Below, piece by piece: positions 6,700 through 15,287 of a stretch of 24,662 nucleotides of DNA; the stretch's first letter is position 1, and every line of letters starts with the position of its first letter. This DNA comes from UBA11512 sp964623895. GTDB lineage: Bacteria; Bacillota; Clostridia; Oscillospirales; CAG-272. The DNA lies in assembly GCA_964623895.1 (NCBI GenBank), contig CAZUWA010000024.1:1-24662 (forward strand), written 5' to 3'. The position numbers and the translations under genes were made by a program. The notes under the pieces are model-generated. The model had not been told where the DNA came from. It did no database searches and saw nothing but the letters and a program-made list of their open reading frames with translations.

Positions 6700-7620
6700 A
6701 TGAAATTTATGGTCATCGATATCGGATCAAATACTGTAAAATACGACGTGTACACTGTCAAGGCAGAAGGATGTTTTCTTGTCGCACATTGTACGTACCC
6801 GGCACAGCTGATCGGCAAGATCGAAAATGGCGCTTTAACGGAAGGGGGCGAAGAACTGCTCATCGGACTGTTAAAAAAATTCAACGAAGATGCTTTGCGG
6901 TTCTCGTGCGATGACATCTTCTGTTTTGCAACGGCAGGACTGCGCAAAGTTAGCGATCCCGCACCGCTCCTTAAAAAGCTCGGGACAACATGCGGCATTG
7001 CGGTGCGCATTCTCAGCGGAGAAGAGGAAGCGGCGTACTCCTTCAAAGGAATGTTACTGACTCTTTCCGACGTTCCATCTTCCGGGATGATGCTCGATAT
7101 GGGGGGCGGCTCGACCGAGATCAATTTTTTTAAAGGTACGGAATCGGTCTACCTTCATTCCTGTCCCTTTGGTGCGAGCATATTGAAACGCACATTTTCG
7201 ATCGGCGACAAATTAAACACACATCAAGCACAAGAGATCGCTTCACTGATCGACCGTTTTTTTCCGCAAGATCTGCCGCATCCGGACATCTACGGCAAAA
7301 CAGCGGTTTTGGTCGGCGGAACGGGAAAAACAGCGGCGAAACTGGCAAAAAAGCTCTGCTCTGCCAAAATGTCCGGTGCAAAACTGGCACTTGCTGATTT
7401 TTATAAAATATTCGCACTGATGTCCGATCCGACGCCGGAAGAGTATGCTGCCGCAAAAGAGATCGCCCCCGACCGTTACAGATTGATGGCATCGGGACTA
7501 TGCGGTTACACGCGCATTTTTGAAAAAATGAATACGGAGATACTGTACATTGCCCCCGGCGGTGTACGAGAAGGATATCTTGCCACCGTTCTGTGCAAAG
7601 ATATGAAATTTTACTTATGA
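6700..7620 (+). CDS. Ppx/GppA family phosphatase (exopolyphosphatase / pppGpp phosphohydrolase)
   Basis: Members hydrolyse polyphosphate or convert pppGpp to ppGpp; sequence alone does not separate the two. The protein belongs to the ASKHA (actin-like ATPase) fold. Motifs are IDIGSNTVK (6-14, phosphate 1), FATAGLRK (76-83), LSGEEEAAYSF (105-115, with the catalytic Glu) and LDMGGGSTEI (132-141, phosphate 2), then LVGGTGKTAAKLA. At 306 residues it is the short form, without the C-terminal HD-like domain of E. coli Ppx. It starts after a perfect promoter and an AGGTGG site. Its TGA overlaps the ATG of the next gene (ATGA), so the two are translationally coupled. Confidence 0.9.
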   Translation: MKFMVIDIGSNTVKYDVYTVKAEGCFLVAHCTYPAQLIGKIENGALTEGGEELLIGLLKKFNEDALRFSCDDIFCFATAGLRKVSDPAPLLKKLGTTCGIAVRILSGEEEAAYSFKGMLLTLSDVPSSGMMLDMGGGSTEINFFKGTESVYLHSCPFGASILKRTFSIGDKLNTHQAQEIASLIDRFFPQDLPHPDIYGKTAVLVGGTGKTAAKLAKKLCSAKMSGAKLALADFYKIFALMSDPTPEEYAAAKEIAPDRYRLMASGLCGYTRIFEKMNTEILYIAPGGVREGYLATVLCKDMKFYL

Positions 7621-8390
7621 CAAACAATAAAAAAGCACTTTCCGAAAACAAATTGCTCTTTGAAGGCATGGTATCCGTTCGTGCGCTGATAGAAAGTGCC
7701 AAAAGCGGAATAAACGATCGCAAGATCAAAGAAATCCTCTATGCTGACGAGCGATATAAAAAAAACAAAAAAGAATATGCATTTCTCTCTCACAGAGCAG
7801 AAGAGTTCGGTTTTTCGCTCACCCGTCACTCAATGAAAAAACTGGACGAAATGGCGATCGGTAACAGTCACGGCGGCGTGTTGGCGATCACAGGAGAACG
7901 CACGCTGTCCCCTCTTTCGGTATGTAGCCCTACGGAAAATAATTTTTACATTCTCATGGAAGGGATAGAAGATCCGTACAATTTTGGCTATGCTCTACGC
8001 TCGATCTACGCATCCGGCGCCGACGGTGTCATCCTTTCGGGGCATCCGCGCATCGGGGCAGACGGCATCATCTGTCGCTCTTCCGCCGGTGCATCCGAAA
8101 GACTTGCAATTTACCTCGCAGAGCCAAGCGAAACGATCCGTTTTTTCAAAAACGCAGGGTACAAAATCGTTTCTGCAGACCTGCCGAATTCGATCCCGGT
8201 CTATGATGCGGATCTTAAAAAGCCGCTATTGCTCATTGTCGGCGGCGAAAAACGAGGCATCACCCGTACCATTCTCGATGAAAGCGACACGGTCGTCCGT
8301 CTTGACTACGGCAGACCGTTTGATGCCGCGCTCTCTGCCGCATCCGCTGCGTCCATTCTGGCTTTTGAGGTATACAGACAAAACAGATAA
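7617..8390 (+). CDS. SpoU/TrmH-family RNA 2'-O-methyltransferase
   Basis: SPOUT methyltransferases of this type modify rRNA or tRNA ribose with S-adenosylmethionine bound in a deep trefoil knot. The 257-residue product has an N-terminal substrate-binding part (about 1-100) and the SPOUT domain: motif 1 MEGIEDPYNFGYALRSI, motif 2 LLLIVGGEKRGI and motif 3 LDYGRPFDAALSAASAASIL. Motif 3 is unusual because it lacks the typical SLN(V)S core, having ALSAAS instead, so target or activity may differ. The chosen ATG at 7617 overlaps the stop of the upstream phosphatase gene. An in-frame GTG at 7593 would add eight residues but lies inside the upstream gene without a clear ribosome site. A terminator follows directly. 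Confidence 0.85.
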   Translation: MTNNKKALSENKLLFEGMVSVRALIESAKSGINDRKIKEILYADERYKKNKKEYAFLSHRAEEFGFSLTRHSMKKLDEMAIGNSHGGVLAITGERTLSPLSVCSPTENNFYILMEGIEDPYNFGYALRSIYASGADGVILSGHPRIGADGIICRSSAGASERLAIYLAEPSETIRFFKNAGYKIVSADLPNSIPVYDADLKKPLLLIVGGEKRGITRTILDESDTVVRLDYGRPFDAALSAASAASILAFEVYRQNR

Positions 8391-8394
8391 AAAT

Positions 8395-8430
8395 CGGGCT
8401 GTAACAAATTTTTACGCTTGTTACAGCCCG
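8395..8430. terminator. Bidirectional hairpin terminator
   Basis: A perfect 13-bp stem (8395-8407 with 8418-8430) lies between two convergent genes. The minus-strand side is followed by ATTTTTATC and the plus side by TTTGTTA. The stem shares the core GGGCTGTAA with the hairpin at 20020-20048. Confidence 0.85.
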
Positions 8431-8445
8431 TTTGTTATTGATTTG

Positions 8446-9972
8446 TCAACTGTCGCTATCCTCAACCGGTGTGGCAGAAAGCAATTTCAATTCAAACCAG
8501 AAGGTCGAACCTTCACCAAGCGTACTGGTCACACCGCATTCGCCGTTATGCGCCGCGACGATGTCCTTAACAATCGACAGTCCAAGTCCGGAACCGACAG
8601 TAGCACGCTTGTGCGTTTTATCCGCCTTGTAGTACCGATCCCAAATGAGCGGCAATTGCTCTTCCGCAATACCCTCGCCATGATCTGTGACCGAAATACG
8701 CACCATATCTTTTTTGACGGTTTGCTCTACAAGGATGTTCTTATCTTCTCTTGAATAGTTTACCGCATTGTTGACCAAATTGTATAGCACCTGCATGATC
8801 CTATTGTAGTCCGCCTCGACCGTCACCAGTGCACCATAGCGGAATTCGATCGTAAAACCCTCTTTGTCTCGCAGTTTGTTGTATCGGGTGAGTTCGCTCT
8901 CAATGCTGTTGGTCAGATTGATCTTATTAAAATTCATATCCGCCGTACCGGAGCCGAGTTTGGAGATATCCAACACATCGTTGACCAACGCCTTCATTCT
9001 GTTGCCCTCATCAATGATGATCTGCAGGTTCTCTTCTGTATTTTCGTCCGGCAGATCACGCATGGCTTCGGCATAACCGGTAATAAGCGTGAGTGGTGTA
9101 CGCAGGTCATGGGAAATGTTAGCGATCAATTCATCCTTGAGTTTGCCAACCTTCGACAATTCATCCGCAGCATAGTTCAACGTCTGCGCCAACTCCGCAA
9201 TCTCCTGATAGCCTTTTTCTTCAAAAGTCACATCATAATTGCATTCTGCAAGTTGCTTTGCCGTGCGGTTGATCTTTCGTATCGGCTCTGTGATCCAAAC
9301 ACCAATGACGACTGCAAAAATGATCGAACAAAGAATCACAATCCCGGAAAGGAAAATCATCATCTTTCCAAGCACTTCTGTAGTAGACTCCAGCGGCACG
9401 ACAGAGGCATTAAGGAAATAGGCAATGGTGCCGTGTTCATCGGACACAGTGACTACCAACGTCAATGTCTCATCTGCAGCTGCCTGACTTTCCACACCCG
9501 TTGAGTCAACATATGCCCAACCGTTTTTCTTGGAGGCATTTTTGATAGCATTGATGACAATCTCTCGGTTATCCGGCTTGATGCCGCCGGGCAAGAACCA
9601 TTCCTTATCGTCCGACACCGTCAAAAGGCGGTGAAGAAGACAGTTGCAGTTCGGCTTAGACTCATATTCGCCAAGCAGTCCAAGCGTATTCCGATCGTTC
9701 AGACGATAGGCAATAATACAAATGTTCTTTTCATAACCCAACCGCTCCACCGCACCGGAAATATCGTCTTCCTCCGTCAGAGGGTACAACTGCTCACCGG
9801 CTTTAACCAGTTCGGAACGCTTGATATCTATATAAATATAGTCAAGGAAGAAAGTCTGTGCGCACCAAACCAGTACCAACGTCAGTCCTGTTAAGAGCAG
9901 GAGCGCAAACACCAACCGAGACGTAACGCTGAAGCGATTTTTCTTTTTGCAGTTCTTACTGTTTGGTTTCAA
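8446..9972 (-). CDS. Sensor histidine kinase, HAMP and PAS-like periplasmic sensor
   Basis: A 508-residue class I two-component kinase. It has one membrane segment (about 19-42), an extracellular sensor region (43-204), a second segment (about 205-228), HAMP (229-280), HisKA with the phospho-acceptor His288 in NISHDLRTPL, and HATPase with N-box NLVNNAVNY (398-406), DHGEGI (430-435) and GSGLGLSIVKD (460-470). All catalytic motifs are intact. The extracellular region has three Cys residues close together (CNCLL near 109-111, plus Cys85), possibly redox-relevant but unproven. It starts with TTG at 9972, preceded by GTGGGG, and overlaps the response regulator gene by 17 bases. The cotranscribed HtrA protease suggests sensing of envelope or secretion stress, as in CssRS or VanRS-like systems (inference). 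Confidence 0.88.
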   Translation of the reverse strand: MKPNSKNCKKKNRFSVTSRLVFALLLLTGLTLVLVWCAQTFFLDYIYIDIKRSELVKAGEQLYPLTEEDDISGAVERLGYEKNICIIAYRLNDRNTLGLLGEYESKPNCNCLLHRLLTVSDDKEWFLPGGIKPDNREIVINAIKNASKKNGWAYVDSTGVESQAAADETLTLVVTVSDEHGTIAYFLNASVVPLESTTEVLGKMMIFLSGIVILCSIIFAVVIGVWITEPIRKINRTAKQLAECNYDVTFEEKGYQEIAELAQTLNYAADELSKVGKLKDELIANISHDLRTPLTLITGYAEAMRDLPDENTEENLQIIIDEGNRMKALVNDVLDISKLGSGTADMNFNKINLTNSIESELTRYNKLRDKEGFTIEFRYGALVTVEADYNRIMQVLYNLVNNAVNYSREDKNILVEQTVKKDMVRISVTDHGEGIAEEQLPLIWDRYYKADKTHKRATVGSGLGLSIVKDIVAAHNGECGVTSTLGEGSTFWFELKLLSATPVEDSDS

Positions 9973-10639
9973 AACGGTACCCCACGCCGCGGAGCGTTAC
10001 AATATACTTGCTGTATTCTCCAAGGCTTCTGCGAAGCAGTTTAATGTGGGTATCCAGTGTACGATCGTCTCCGTAAAAATCATACCCCCACACCTCGCAG
10101 ATCAATTTTTCTCTGGTGAGCGCAATGTTGGCATTGCGGATCATATAGAAGAAGAGTTCGTATTCCTTTGGCGACATATCAAGACGCTTGCCGTCAATCG
10201 TAACGATCCGCGCAGTCATGTCCGCTTGGAGCGTGCCAAGCGTGAAGATTTCGCTTTGTGCAGTGTGGGTATCCTTTTTGACGCGCTTTAATACCGCACC
10301 GATGCGCAACATCAGTTCCTTCGGAGAAAAGGGCTTCACAACATAGTCGTCCGCACCAATCTCAAAGCCGTTGATCCGATCATATTCTTCCCCTCTCGCC
10401 GATAACAAAATGATCGGCAGATCGGGGTTCATTTTTTTGATCTCTCTGCCGGCGGAAAAACCGTCCAATTCCGGCATCATAATATCAAGCACCACCAGGT
10501 CGTAATGCCCGGTACGACATTTCTCCACCGCCTGCATCCCGTTTTCCGCCTCTGATGTCTCATATCCTTCGAAAGTGGCATATTTTGCGATCAGTGTACG
10601 AATGGCAGATTCATCGTCTACGATCAGAATTTTATACAT
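9956..10639 (-). CDS. OmpR/PhoB-family response regulator
   Basis: A 227-residue regulator with a receiver domain (IVDDESA at the N-terminus, phosphorylation site Asp52 in VVLDIMMPELDG, Lys in VVKPFSPKEL) and a winged-helix DNA-binding domain (LDMSPKEYELFFYMIRN to DTHIKLLRRSLGEYSKYIVTLRGVGYRFE). The start is placed at the ATG giving MYKILIVDDE, with AAAGGA upstream. An upstream in-frame start would add 16 non-conserved residues that run into the previous gene. It lies 28 bases after the HtrA-like gene and overlaps the kinase gene, so the three form one operon. It probably controls its own operon, including the protease. Confidence 0.92.
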   Translation of the reverse strand: MYKILIVDDESAIRTLIAKYATFEGYETSEAENGMQAVEKCRTGHYDLVVLDIMMPELDGFSAGREIKKMNPDLPIILLSARGEEYDRINGFEIGADDYVVKPFSPKELMLRIGAVLKRVKKDTHTAQSEIFTLGTLQADMTARIVTIDGKRLDMSPKEYELFFYMIRNANIALTREKLICEVWGYDFYGDDRTLDTHIKLLRRSLGEYSKYIVTLRGVGYRFETKQ

Positions 10640-10667
10640 ACTGTCAATTCCTTTCGGTTTCCTTATC

Positions 10668-12185
10668 TTACCGATACATTTCCACAATCTTGATCTCGAT
10701 TGTCAATTTTTCGATATCGCTACATCCCAGATAGCCGGATTGACCAAAATATCCACCGTTGTAGTTGTAATTGAGCGCAATGCGGTAGACCTCTACTTCA
10801 ATGACATCCTCCGCCTTATAGTTTTCGGAAAGCAGTTTGTTCAACTGATCTGCAGAGGTAATGGCTGTTCCATCAACCGAAACAATAGCATCATACACAT
10901 ACTGTACTCTGTTTTGCGCGGTCATGCTACCTGTTCCGGTTTTGAAAGAATTATTTTGGTTGACATACACCGTTTGCTTATCATCTGTCACAATAACACC
11001 GTAAACAGGAGAACCATTCTTCTTCTCATATGCCGTAAGCAGATCGGAAAGACCTTCTGTTTTGAGTTCGGCATAATTTTCTTCATTAACAAAGATGCCG
11101 GTGATACCGAGTGATTTTTTGATTTCCGTTGTGTCATTCTGCATCATTTCGGCAATCACGCGCTTTACGGTCGACAGTGGGATTGCATAGCCCAATCCCT
11201 CCAAATCCTCGTCCACGGACTTGGCATTGACGATCCCGATCAGTCTGCCATAGATGTCAAAACACCCACCGCCGGAATTGCCGGGATTGACCGAAGCGTC
11301 GATCTGTGTCAAGGTCATTTCCGTGCCTTCTACAGTGATATTACGGTTCAGTGCGCTGACAATACCTTTGGAAACACTGTTTGCAAGTGTGCCAAGCGGA
11401 TTTCCGATCACTACGACGGTTTCGCCGACCTTGATCTCACTGTCGTCTGCACGCAGATCTGCCGGCAAAAGTCCCGTAACCGAAATACGCAAAAGCGCGA
11501 GATCGTTTGAGGGATCGGCATCGATCACGGTTGCAGGATAACTTGCACCGTTGACAAGAGTCACAACTGCATTTTTGTATCCATCGATAACATGGTTGTT
11601 AGTGACGATATAACCGTCTGTTGTCCAAATAACTCCACTGCCCGAACCGCCGTCCGTCTTGACGGTCACAACGGAAGAGGTACATTTGGATGCCACATTG
11701 ACAACCGGCTGTTCATTGTTCAGATCCTCGTCCTTTACCCAACCGTTGATATCATAACTGTTCTCGTAACGCGGTGTTTCTCCGCCGTCCGAGATCGCAT
11801 CGCTCTGCCCGGGCAGATGGGATTCTTCCAGATCAATCGACACCGTTTGTGAAGTTTCGTAAAAACCTCCAGTGTTTCCCTTGACATTTAAAACGAGTTG
11901 TGTTATCATTATCAAGGCACCGGACACCAACAGACAAAAAATCAATACAAAAACAGCAAGTACCGCCAAAACAATAGTAAGAGTCGGATCTTTTTTGTGT
12001 TTTTTCTTCTTAGAAGGCATTGTTTTCTCCGATGCAGATGATACCGTTTCTCCGGAAAAGGGAATACTTTCCGGAGATCCATCCTCTACAGGCTCTTGAA
12101 CGGGCATTTCCGTTTCTAACTGTTTTTCCTCCGAAAGTTCAGTTTTCGTTTCTTTATTTTGATCGTTTTGTTGTTCGTTTAACAT
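10668..12185 (-). CDS. HtrA/DegP-like membrane-anchored serine protease with C-terminal PDZ-like domain
   Basis: HtrA proteases degrade or refold misfolded exported proteins outside the membrane. This 505-residue protein has an acidic N-terminal cytoplasmic region (1-58), a basic stop (KKKKHKK, 59-65), one membrane segment (about 69-96), a low-complexity linker and a trypsin-like domain. The triad is complete: His198 in TNNHVI, Asp228 in SNDLALL and Ser304 in NPGNSGGG. The C-terminal region (about 350-505) resembles a divergent PDZ (YDAIVSVDGTAITSADQLNKLL). It contains an unusual insertion-like stretch (EKKNGSPVYGVIVTDDKQTVY). The last 30 residues are rich in Tyr and Asn (NYNYNGGYFGQSGYLG). 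A strong AGGAGG site precedes the ATG. It leads an operon with the response regulator and kinase. Confidence 0.92.
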   Translation of the reverse strand: MLNEQQNDQNKETKTELSEEKQLETEMPVQEPVEDGSPESIPFSGETVSSASEKTMPSKKKKHKKDPTLTIVLAVLAVFVLIFCLLVSGALIMITQLVLNVKGNTGGFYETSQTVSIDLEESHLPGQSDAISDGGETPRYENSYDINGWVKDEDLNNEQPVVNVASKCTSSVVTVKTDGGSGSGVIWTTDGYIVTNNHVIDGYKNAVVTLVNGASYPATVIDADPSNDLALLRISVTGLLPADLRADDSEIKVGETVVVIGNPLGTLANSVSKGIVSALNRNITVEGTEMTLTQIDASVNPGNSGGGCFDIYGRLIGIVNAKSVDEDLEGLGYAIPLSTVKRVIAEMMQNDTTEIKKSLGITGIFVNEENYAELKTEGLSDLLTAYEKKNGSPVYGVIVTDDKQTVYVNQNNSFKTGTGSMTAQNRVQYVYDAIVSVDGTAITSADQLNKLLSENYKAEDVIEVEVYRIALNYNYNGGYFGQSGYLGCSDIEKLTIEIKIVEMYR

Positions 12186-12322
12186 TGCTGTACCTCCTGA
12201 TGGTTTATGATGGTAGTATACCTTCGCTTTGTGACGGCTATTTGAATATTATTTTAACCTTGGCTGAAAAACATAATACAATCTTTCGCCTCTATTTTAT
12301 CTCGCTTTCCGAAAAAAGTCAA

Positions 12323-12351
12323 GTATATTCCCGCAAGGACAGGCATATATT
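12323..12351 (+). promoter_or_regulatory. Sigma-E-like promoter of spoIID
   Basis: GTATATT (12323-12329) is separated by 14 bases from CATATATT (12344-12351), close to the sigma-E consensus. The start codon is 75 bases downstream. spoIID is a sigma-E target in Bacillus, which agrees. The rest of the 12186-12426 gap holds a TATACT-like minus-strand -10 for the protease operon without a clear -35. Confidence 0.65.
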
Positions 12352-12426
12352 TTGGTAGTTCGGTCTAAAGCCGGTCAAAGCCGTCGATCTTCCGAACAGA
12401 ACTAACGGAAAGGAGTACGTTCTTTC

Positions 12427-13710
12427 ATGAAACAAAAAAACAATCTGTTTACCATGATCATCGCCATGATCCTGACTGTAGCCACTCTTTCGATGCTGAT
12501 GCTCCCCGTCGGCAAGGAAACGTCGTCGGTTGTTTCGCCGGATGGGTCGAGCACCTCCGTGGGATCGATCGTTAAAATCCCGACCGCATCCGAAGAAATC
12601 ATCATCGGAAGCGTGTCCTTCGATCACTTTCATCAGCCCGTTTCGCCGACAGAACCCCCTGTCGCTTCCGAAATACCTTCAAAGGATCAAGTTTCCTCTT
12701 CTCCGACAAAACCGGATATGTCCGATGAGTCCTCGGACATCCCTTCCCCCATCCCATTGCCCCCGGAGAACGTTCTCCCGACGCCGATCGTTCCAACAGA
12801 ACCATTCGAACCGAGTGAGTCACTTCCGTCGGAAGAGCCGATCGTTTCCGATATACCGGAAGAAGAAATCTTTTACATTACAATGTATGATGCTGATACG
12901 GAAAAGGTCGTCCGCATGCCGTTGGAGGAGTTTGTGCTATACGCCATGGCGGCGGAAATGTGCGCAACAGGCTGTCCGATCGAGTCGCTCAAGGCGCAGG
13001 CGGTCGCTATCCGCAGTTTTTTGATTGCCAACAGCGCTTTGCACACCAAAGACGGCTATATGATCTGCAATGATTACACCCATTGCATGGCAGTGATGTC
13101 GCGTGAAAACTATGAAAAACTGTCGCAAAGCGACAAGGACAAGTATTTTGAAGCTGCCGAAAGCACCAAAGGGCAGATCCTTACTTACAACGGAGCAGTA
13201 GCGAAAACATTCTTTCACTGGTGCTCTTACCGCAGTACCGAGAGTGCGCTCGATGTATTCGGTAGAGATTACCCTTATCTCGTTTCCGTACCAACCGCCA
13301 CTAATGAAGAATTTCTTCAGCAAAAGACTTTTACGGCAGAAAAACTTCTTGAAAAACTTTTCGACCGCGCCACCGCAGAAAAACTGATTGAAAACGCAGC
13401 GCTCGCCCCCCTCGGCGCGATTGAATTGACCGATGGCGGACGGATCGCCTATGTGGAGATCTACGGTCAGAAAGTCAAAGGGACAAAGTTGCGCACAGCG
13501 CTCGGACTCCGATCGACGGATGCGCTGATCGGTTATGCGCCCGACACCGGTACATTCAGTTTTACAGTCTACGGAAGCGGTCACGGCGTCGGCATGAGTC
13601 AGATTGGCGCAAAAGTTATGGCAGATGAAGGCGCAAGCTACAGCGAGATCCTTTACCACTATTACAGCGGTACGGTGTTATCAACAGTAAACAAAAAACA
13701 CCTGAAATAA
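12427..13710 (+). CDS. spoIID: SpoIID-like lytic transglycosylase, sporulation engulfment
   Basis: SpoIID cuts glycan strands denuded of peptides during engulfment, working with SpoIIM and SpoIIP (family knowledge). The 427-residue protein has an N-terminal membrane anchor (about 8-27), a Pro/Ser/Glu-rich linker (about 68-148) and the SpoIID domain. Key features are AMAAEMCA with the candidate catalytic Glu177, then ESLKAQAVAIRSFL. A zinc-site-like cluster follows: His206, Cys214, Cys220. FHWCSYRSTESALDV and GSGHGVGMSQIGAKVMADEG complete the signature, ending in YYSGTVL. The linker, about 80 residues, is much longer than in Bacillus and may carry the domain farther from the membrane. The start follows AAAGGAG with an upstream sigma-E-like promoter. 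The next gene follows after 76 bases without a visible terminator. Confidence 0.93.
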   Translation: MKQKNNLFTMIIAMILTVATLSMLMLPVGKETSSVVSPDGSSTSVGSIVKIPTASEEIIIGSVSFDHFHQPVSPTEPPVASEIPSKDQVSSSPTKPDMSDESSDIPSPIPLPPENVLPTPIVPTEPFEPSESLPSEEPIVSDIPEEEIFYITMYDADTEKVVRMPLEEFVLYAMAAEMCATGCPIESLKAQAVAIRSFLIANSALHTKDGYMICNDYTHCMAVMSRENYEKLSQSDKDKYFEAAESTKGQILTYNGAVAKTFFHWCSYRSTESALDVFGRDYPYLVSVPTATNEEFLQQKTFTAEKLLEKLFDRATAEKLIENAALAPLGAIELTDGGRIAYVEIYGQKVKGTKLRTALGLRSTDALIGYAPDTGTFSFTVYGSGHGVGMSQIGAKVMADEGASYSEILYHYYSGTVLSTVNKKHLK

Positions 13711-13786
13711 ACTCAGGCAAGCACAACGCCAACCGAAACAAAAAACACATCGCAAATACAAATAGAATAAGGCAGGAATGTTTAAA

Positions 13787-14710
13787 ATGGCAGAAACGAA
13801 AAAAAGCAGATTTCTGAATGAATTCAAAGACTACCTCATGATTACCCTCGGTGTTCTTTTGGTCGCCATTGGTGTCTATTTCTTCAAATTTCCGAATCAC
13901 ATCTCGACCGGTGGTGTGACCGGTCTTGCAGTCGTGCTCCATCAGGCTTTTCCCGCGATCACGGCATCGACCTATACGACTATTTTCAATCTGATTTTTT
14001 TGGTTCTCGGATTTATAGTGCTGGGAAAAGAATTCGGCATCCGCACTGTTTACGGTTCCTTACTCCTATCCGGCTTTTTGGAACTGTTTGACCTGCTTTT
14101 CGAAGTGTTTCATGTCCCTGCCGATTTTTTGCCACTCACCGTTACCACTGCCAATCCGCAGGGCGAGGTGGTTTTGGAACTGGTATTTGCCGTGGCATTC
14201 CCGGCAGTCGGCGCCGCCATCCTTTTCTACAATCACAGTTCAACGGGCGGAACGGATGTAGTGGCACAGATTATTCGGAAATACACCAACATCGACAGTG
14301 GCAAAGCGCTGATCTTAGCCGATTTCATTCTGGTTCTGCTCACTTTCTACAATTTCGAATCACATGCCATCGCCTGGACGACCGGTCTTCTTTCCGTCAC
14401 CGGTATGGTCATTAAAGATTTAGTAGTAGATAAAGTCATTGAAAGCATTAACCAGTCAAAATACTTCTTAATCGTGACAACACACAAAGATGAAGTCGCC
14501 GATTTCATCATTCAGGAGTTACATCGAAGTGCAACCGTCTGGGAATGCGAAGGTGCTTACACACATCATAAAGAATATGCTTTAGTCGCCGTCATGAACA
14601 GATATCAAGGCTATCAACTACGCACACATATCCGCAATATTGACAAAAAAGCGTTCATTATCGTCACAAGCAGTTCAGATATCATAGGGGGAGGATTCCG
14701 ACAGGTATAA
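13787..14710 (+). CDS. YitT-family membrane protein (DUF161 and DUF2179)
   Basis: YitT proteins are widespread Firmicutes membrane proteins of unknown transport or signalling role. The product has about five hydrophobic segments in the first 210 residues, with the paired motifs HISTGGVTGLAVVL and HSSTGGTDVVAQII that mark the two DUF161 repeats. A cytoplasmic C-terminal DUF2179 domain (about 220-307) ends with the typical AFIIVTSSSDIIGGGF. The start is set at ATG 13787 because the GCAGGA site is about nine bases upstream. ATG 13778 (three residues longer) directly touches that site. No terminator or promoter is visible between this gene and spoIID, so read-through is possible. The next gene starts 1 base after its stop. 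Confidence 0.87.
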   Translation: MAETKKSRFLNEFKDYLMITLGVLLVAIGVYFFKFPNHISTGGVTGLAVVLHQAFPAITASTYTTIFNLIFLVLGFIVLGKEFGIRTVYGSLLLSGFLELFDLLFEVFHVPADFLPLTVTTANPQGEVVLELVFAVAFPAVGAAILFYNHSSTGGTDVVAQIIRKYTNIDSGKALILADFILVLLTFYNFESHAIAWTTGLLSVTGMVIKDLVVDKVIESINQSKYFLIVTTHKDEVADFIIQELHRSATVWECEGAYTHHKEYALVAVMNRYQGYQLRTHIRNIDKKAFIIVTSSSDIIGGGFRQV

Positions 14711-14711
14711 T

Positions 14712-15287
14712 ATGAACTACTTCATTGCAGATACCCACTTTTTTGACCGCAAGATCATTGGCTATGACCGCCGTCCCTTCGCAAATGTCGAGGAAATGAA
14801 CGAAACCATGATCAGAAACTGGAACAACACAGTCACCGACTCCGATACCGTTTATCTTGTCGGCGATTACTCCTACGGTTTCGGTGCGGATATTGTCTCC
14901 ACAGCACAAAGACTCAAAGGCAAAAAAATCCTCATTAGAGGAAACCATGACAATGATGTTAATTTAAAGTACTCCTTTGTTGCCATCTACGATTATCTGG
15001 AAGTAAAATTGCCTGAAGGGCTGATTATCCTCAGTCATTACCCACTTTCTTCCTTTAAAGATATGCAAAAAGGCGGTACGATCCACATCTATGGTCATGT
15101 GCACAACAGCGCAGAGGCAAAAGTAGCGGATGATGTATACAAAACTTTGCGCGCCCTTCCGGATCGGAACTACAACTTCGAAGCGTACAATGTCGGCTGT
15201 ATGCAGGACTACATCGGTTACACCCCCAGAACGATCGCCGAATTACGGGAACGTATCCTGCGATATCCACTGAAATTTGACCGATGA
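14712..15287 (+). CDS. Small calcineurin-like metallophosphoesterase
   Basis: A 191-residue protein with all motifs of the calcineurin-like phosphoesterase fold: IADTHFFD (metal ligands Asp and His), VGDYSYG, IRGNHDND, ILSHYPLSS and IYGHVHNS. The Asp-Thr-His first motif and the GDYSYG second motif resemble the small bacterial subfamily that acts on nucleotides or phosphodiesters, but the substrate is unknown. It has no signal peptide, so it is cytoplasmic. It is read directly after the YitT-family gene with a 1-base gap, so the two are probably cotranscribed. A coding-like stretch in another frame follows (15274-15405). Confidence 0.88.
   Translation: MNYFIADTHFFDRKIIGYDRRPFANVEEMNETMIRNWNNTVTDSDTVYLVGDYSYGFGADIVSTAQRLKGKKILIRGNHDNDVNLKYSFVAIYDYLEVKLPEGLIILSHYPLSSFKDMQKGGTIHIYGHVHNSAEAKVADDVYKTLRALPDRNYNFEAYNVGCMQDYIGYTPRTIAELRERILRYPLKFDR

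Noticed and set aside
8446..12185. Long plus-strand frames opposite the kinase and protease genes
   Set aside because: They are antisense shadows of well-supported minus-strand genes and carry no recognisable domain or ribosome site.
12186..12240. Promoter for the HtrA operon
   Set aside because: A TATACT-like -10 exists on the minus strand (12216-12221 region), but no acceptable -35 at the right distance.
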